Assembly: GCA_003667245.1 (NCBI GenBank)
Contig: RCNN01000376.1
Coordinates: forward strand, 1-17,626
Length of the DNA stretch: 17,626 nt
Origin: Heterostelium multicystogenum
Taxonomy: Eukaryota; Evosea; Eumycetozoa; Acytosteliales; Acytosteliaceae
Reading direction: 5' to 3'
Shown: positions 16,304-17,626 of the stretch, piece by piece
Position numbering within the stretch: position 1 is the stretch's first letter
Layout: each line of letters starts with the position of its first letter
Program-made: the position numbers and the translations under genes
The notes under the pieces: model-generated
Seen by the model: only the letters and a program-made list of their open reading frames with translations
Database searches by the model: none
Told to the model about the DNA's origin: nothing

Positions 16304-17626
16304 TTAAGCGAGGCTTTTGCTCACCACTTCAAACACATCGCTGGACAGCTCGCGCCGAAGCGCGAAATCCGCTCCAGCTCGCCTTTTCATCAGCGCCTGC
16401 CGCGCGCTGTCGTACTTGCGCCAGCGGGTCAACGGTGCCAATTGCCGCGAAGCAATCTGGGGGTGAAGCCATTCAACTGGATCACCAGGTCCGCCAGGAA
16501 CCGATAACCGAACCATCCGCCGCGTGGAAGTTGATCAGGTTTCTGCCCGGCAAAACGCGCCCACCAGTGCTCGCACCTTGTTCGGGTTCTTGATGTTGAA
16601 CGCAGGGTGCTGCATCAACGTCTTTGACCCGCTCCAGCGCGCCCGGCAAACCATTGCCCGCCTGCACGCTGAACCACTGGTCCATGACCAGCGGGTTGTC
16701 CTTGAAGTTCTCGGCAAACACCGCCAGCGCCTTGGCTTTTTCTTCTTCGAACGGCGAGTTGACCAGCACCGCCAGGGCCGTCAGGCGCTCGGTCATGTTG
16801 TCGCACGCGTCGAACTGTTCAAGGGTCGCCGCCAGCACTTCCGGCTTGCCGCTGAGCATCAGGTACGACAGCGCAATGTTCTGCAAGGCGCGGACGGGCA
16901 AAGTGTTCCGCCTCGGCCACGTACGGGGTTTTCTTCGACAGGTCGCGATTGGCCTGGTAACGCAGCCACAGGCCCTCGAACAGGTTGTCGGCCAACTGCT
17001 TGCGAGCAAACTCGCGGGCCGCGTGGATGGCGTCGACATCCGCCACGTCGCTGATTTCGGTCAGGTAGGCTTCGCTCGGCAGCGAGAGCATCTCGGCGAC
17101 CATCGCCTGGTCCAGGCTTTCGTCGCTCATACGCTGCGCAGTGCAGTGATCAGGCGTTGATCCAGCACCAGCGCCTTGCCCCTGCTGATGTTGGGCGATC
17201 AGCTCCTGCAACACCTGCACCGACAGCTGCTGGCCGGCGTCCCAGCGATTGAAGCCATCGCTGTCGTGCTGCATCAGGAACATCAGTTGGTCGCGGTTAT
17301 ACGGGAAGCTCAGCTTCACCGGCGCCGAGAAGCCACGCAGCAGCGACGGCAGCGGGTGCTCGGCGATGTCGACAAAGGTGAAGGTCTGTTCGGCTTCGGT
17401 CACCGAGATCACGCGGGACGTGGCGCCGGCAGCGGTTTCACCCGCCAGGCGCAAGGCGATGCCCGCGCCCTTCCCGTCCAGCAGCCCAGCTCAACCGGAA
17501 TCACGAACGGCAGTTTTTCCACCTTGTCCGGGGTTTCCGGGCAGCTTTGACGGAAGGTCAGGCTGTAGGTTTTAGCCACCGCGTCGTAGGACTCGTCACA
17601 CCGCCAGGCGTGGCGTACCGGCCTGG
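16304..17626 (-). CDS. pepN: Aminopeptidase N, C-terminal half (partial, frameshifted)
   Basis: M1-family zinc aminopeptidase, cytoplasmic, removes N-terminal residues from peptides. Only the last roughly 440 residues are here; the upstream part with the HEXXH zinc site lies beyond the right edge. Recognisable family sequence: YSLTFRQSCPETPDKVEK (17525-17575), then the DUF3458 region EAEQTFTFVDIAEHPLPSLL, FSAPVKLSFPYNRDQLMFLM and DSDGFNRWDAGQQLSVQVLQ (about 17210-17400). The helical superhelix follows with AKALAVFAENFKDNPLVMDQ, NIKNPNKVRALVGAF and the terminal DVFEVVSKSLA at TAA 16304-16306. Numerous indels (near 17600, 17485, 17180, 17140, 16920, 16905, 16630, 16550, 16500 and 16370). It converges on the aldo/keto reductase with the REPIN between. 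Confidence 0.93.

Overview
This window looks like chromosomal DNA of a Pseudomonas, most likely of the P. fluorescens group. The reasons are high GC, a gnd-zwf-Cof gene order of the gntZ/zwfB type, a Pseudomonas-type REP palindrome pair with the core gggagcttgctccc, a sigma-54 activator with a VpsR-like N-terminus, a CptA-type phosphoethanolamine transferase and a PtrA-like small exported protein. I see no tRNA, rRNA, CRISPR array, prophage or insertion sequence.

A dominant property is that most genes are broken by single-base insertions or deletions. Between breaks the correct frame keeps recognisable family sequence with essentially no in-frame stops, and the broken pieces sit in order. I read this as uncorrected sequencing indels rather than decay, so each gene is annotated as one locus with its breaks stated. 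The clear exception is about 3.3 kb (3545-6868), which carries three genes with only one indel.

Layout. 90-1411 (+): exported outer-membrane 'transporter' of the MetA-pathway/phenol-degradation fold. A strong bidirectional terminator separates it from the convergent 1477-2801 (-) sigma-54-dependent VpsR-like activator. A 342-bp divergent control region with a spaced inverted repeat leads to a small unknown gene (3144-3406, +). Then come cof-zwf-gnd on the minus strand, transcribed gnd to zwf to cof with two 4-bp ATGA overlaps: an oxidative pentose-phosphate operon plus a HAD phosphatase. A 58-aa coiled-coil protein (7137-7313, +) precedes the CptA-like lipid A/LPS core phosphoethanolamine transferase (7469-9216, +). 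A Fur-box-like site precedes a TonB-dependent siderophore receptor (9371-11616, +), followed by the PtrA-like exported protein (11767, +) and a terminator.

On the minus strand, 14946 to 12079 reads YafY-type regulator, NTF2/SnoaL-like protein, AFG1/ZapE-like ATPase and GNAT acetyltransferase, probably one transcription unit with gaps of 52, 22 and 92 bp. The YafY gene is divergent from an aldo/keto reductase (15121-16182, +), and the intergenic region holds a good sigma-70 promoter overlapped by a dyad. A REPIN (16191-16282) separates this from the 3' half of pepN (minus, running off the right edge).

I found no clearly undescribed multi-gene system. The items most worth following are the VpsR-like activator with its spaced inverted repeat, the translationally coupled HAD phosphatase, the YafY/aldo-keto reductase divergon, and the small proteins at 3144, 7137 and 11767.
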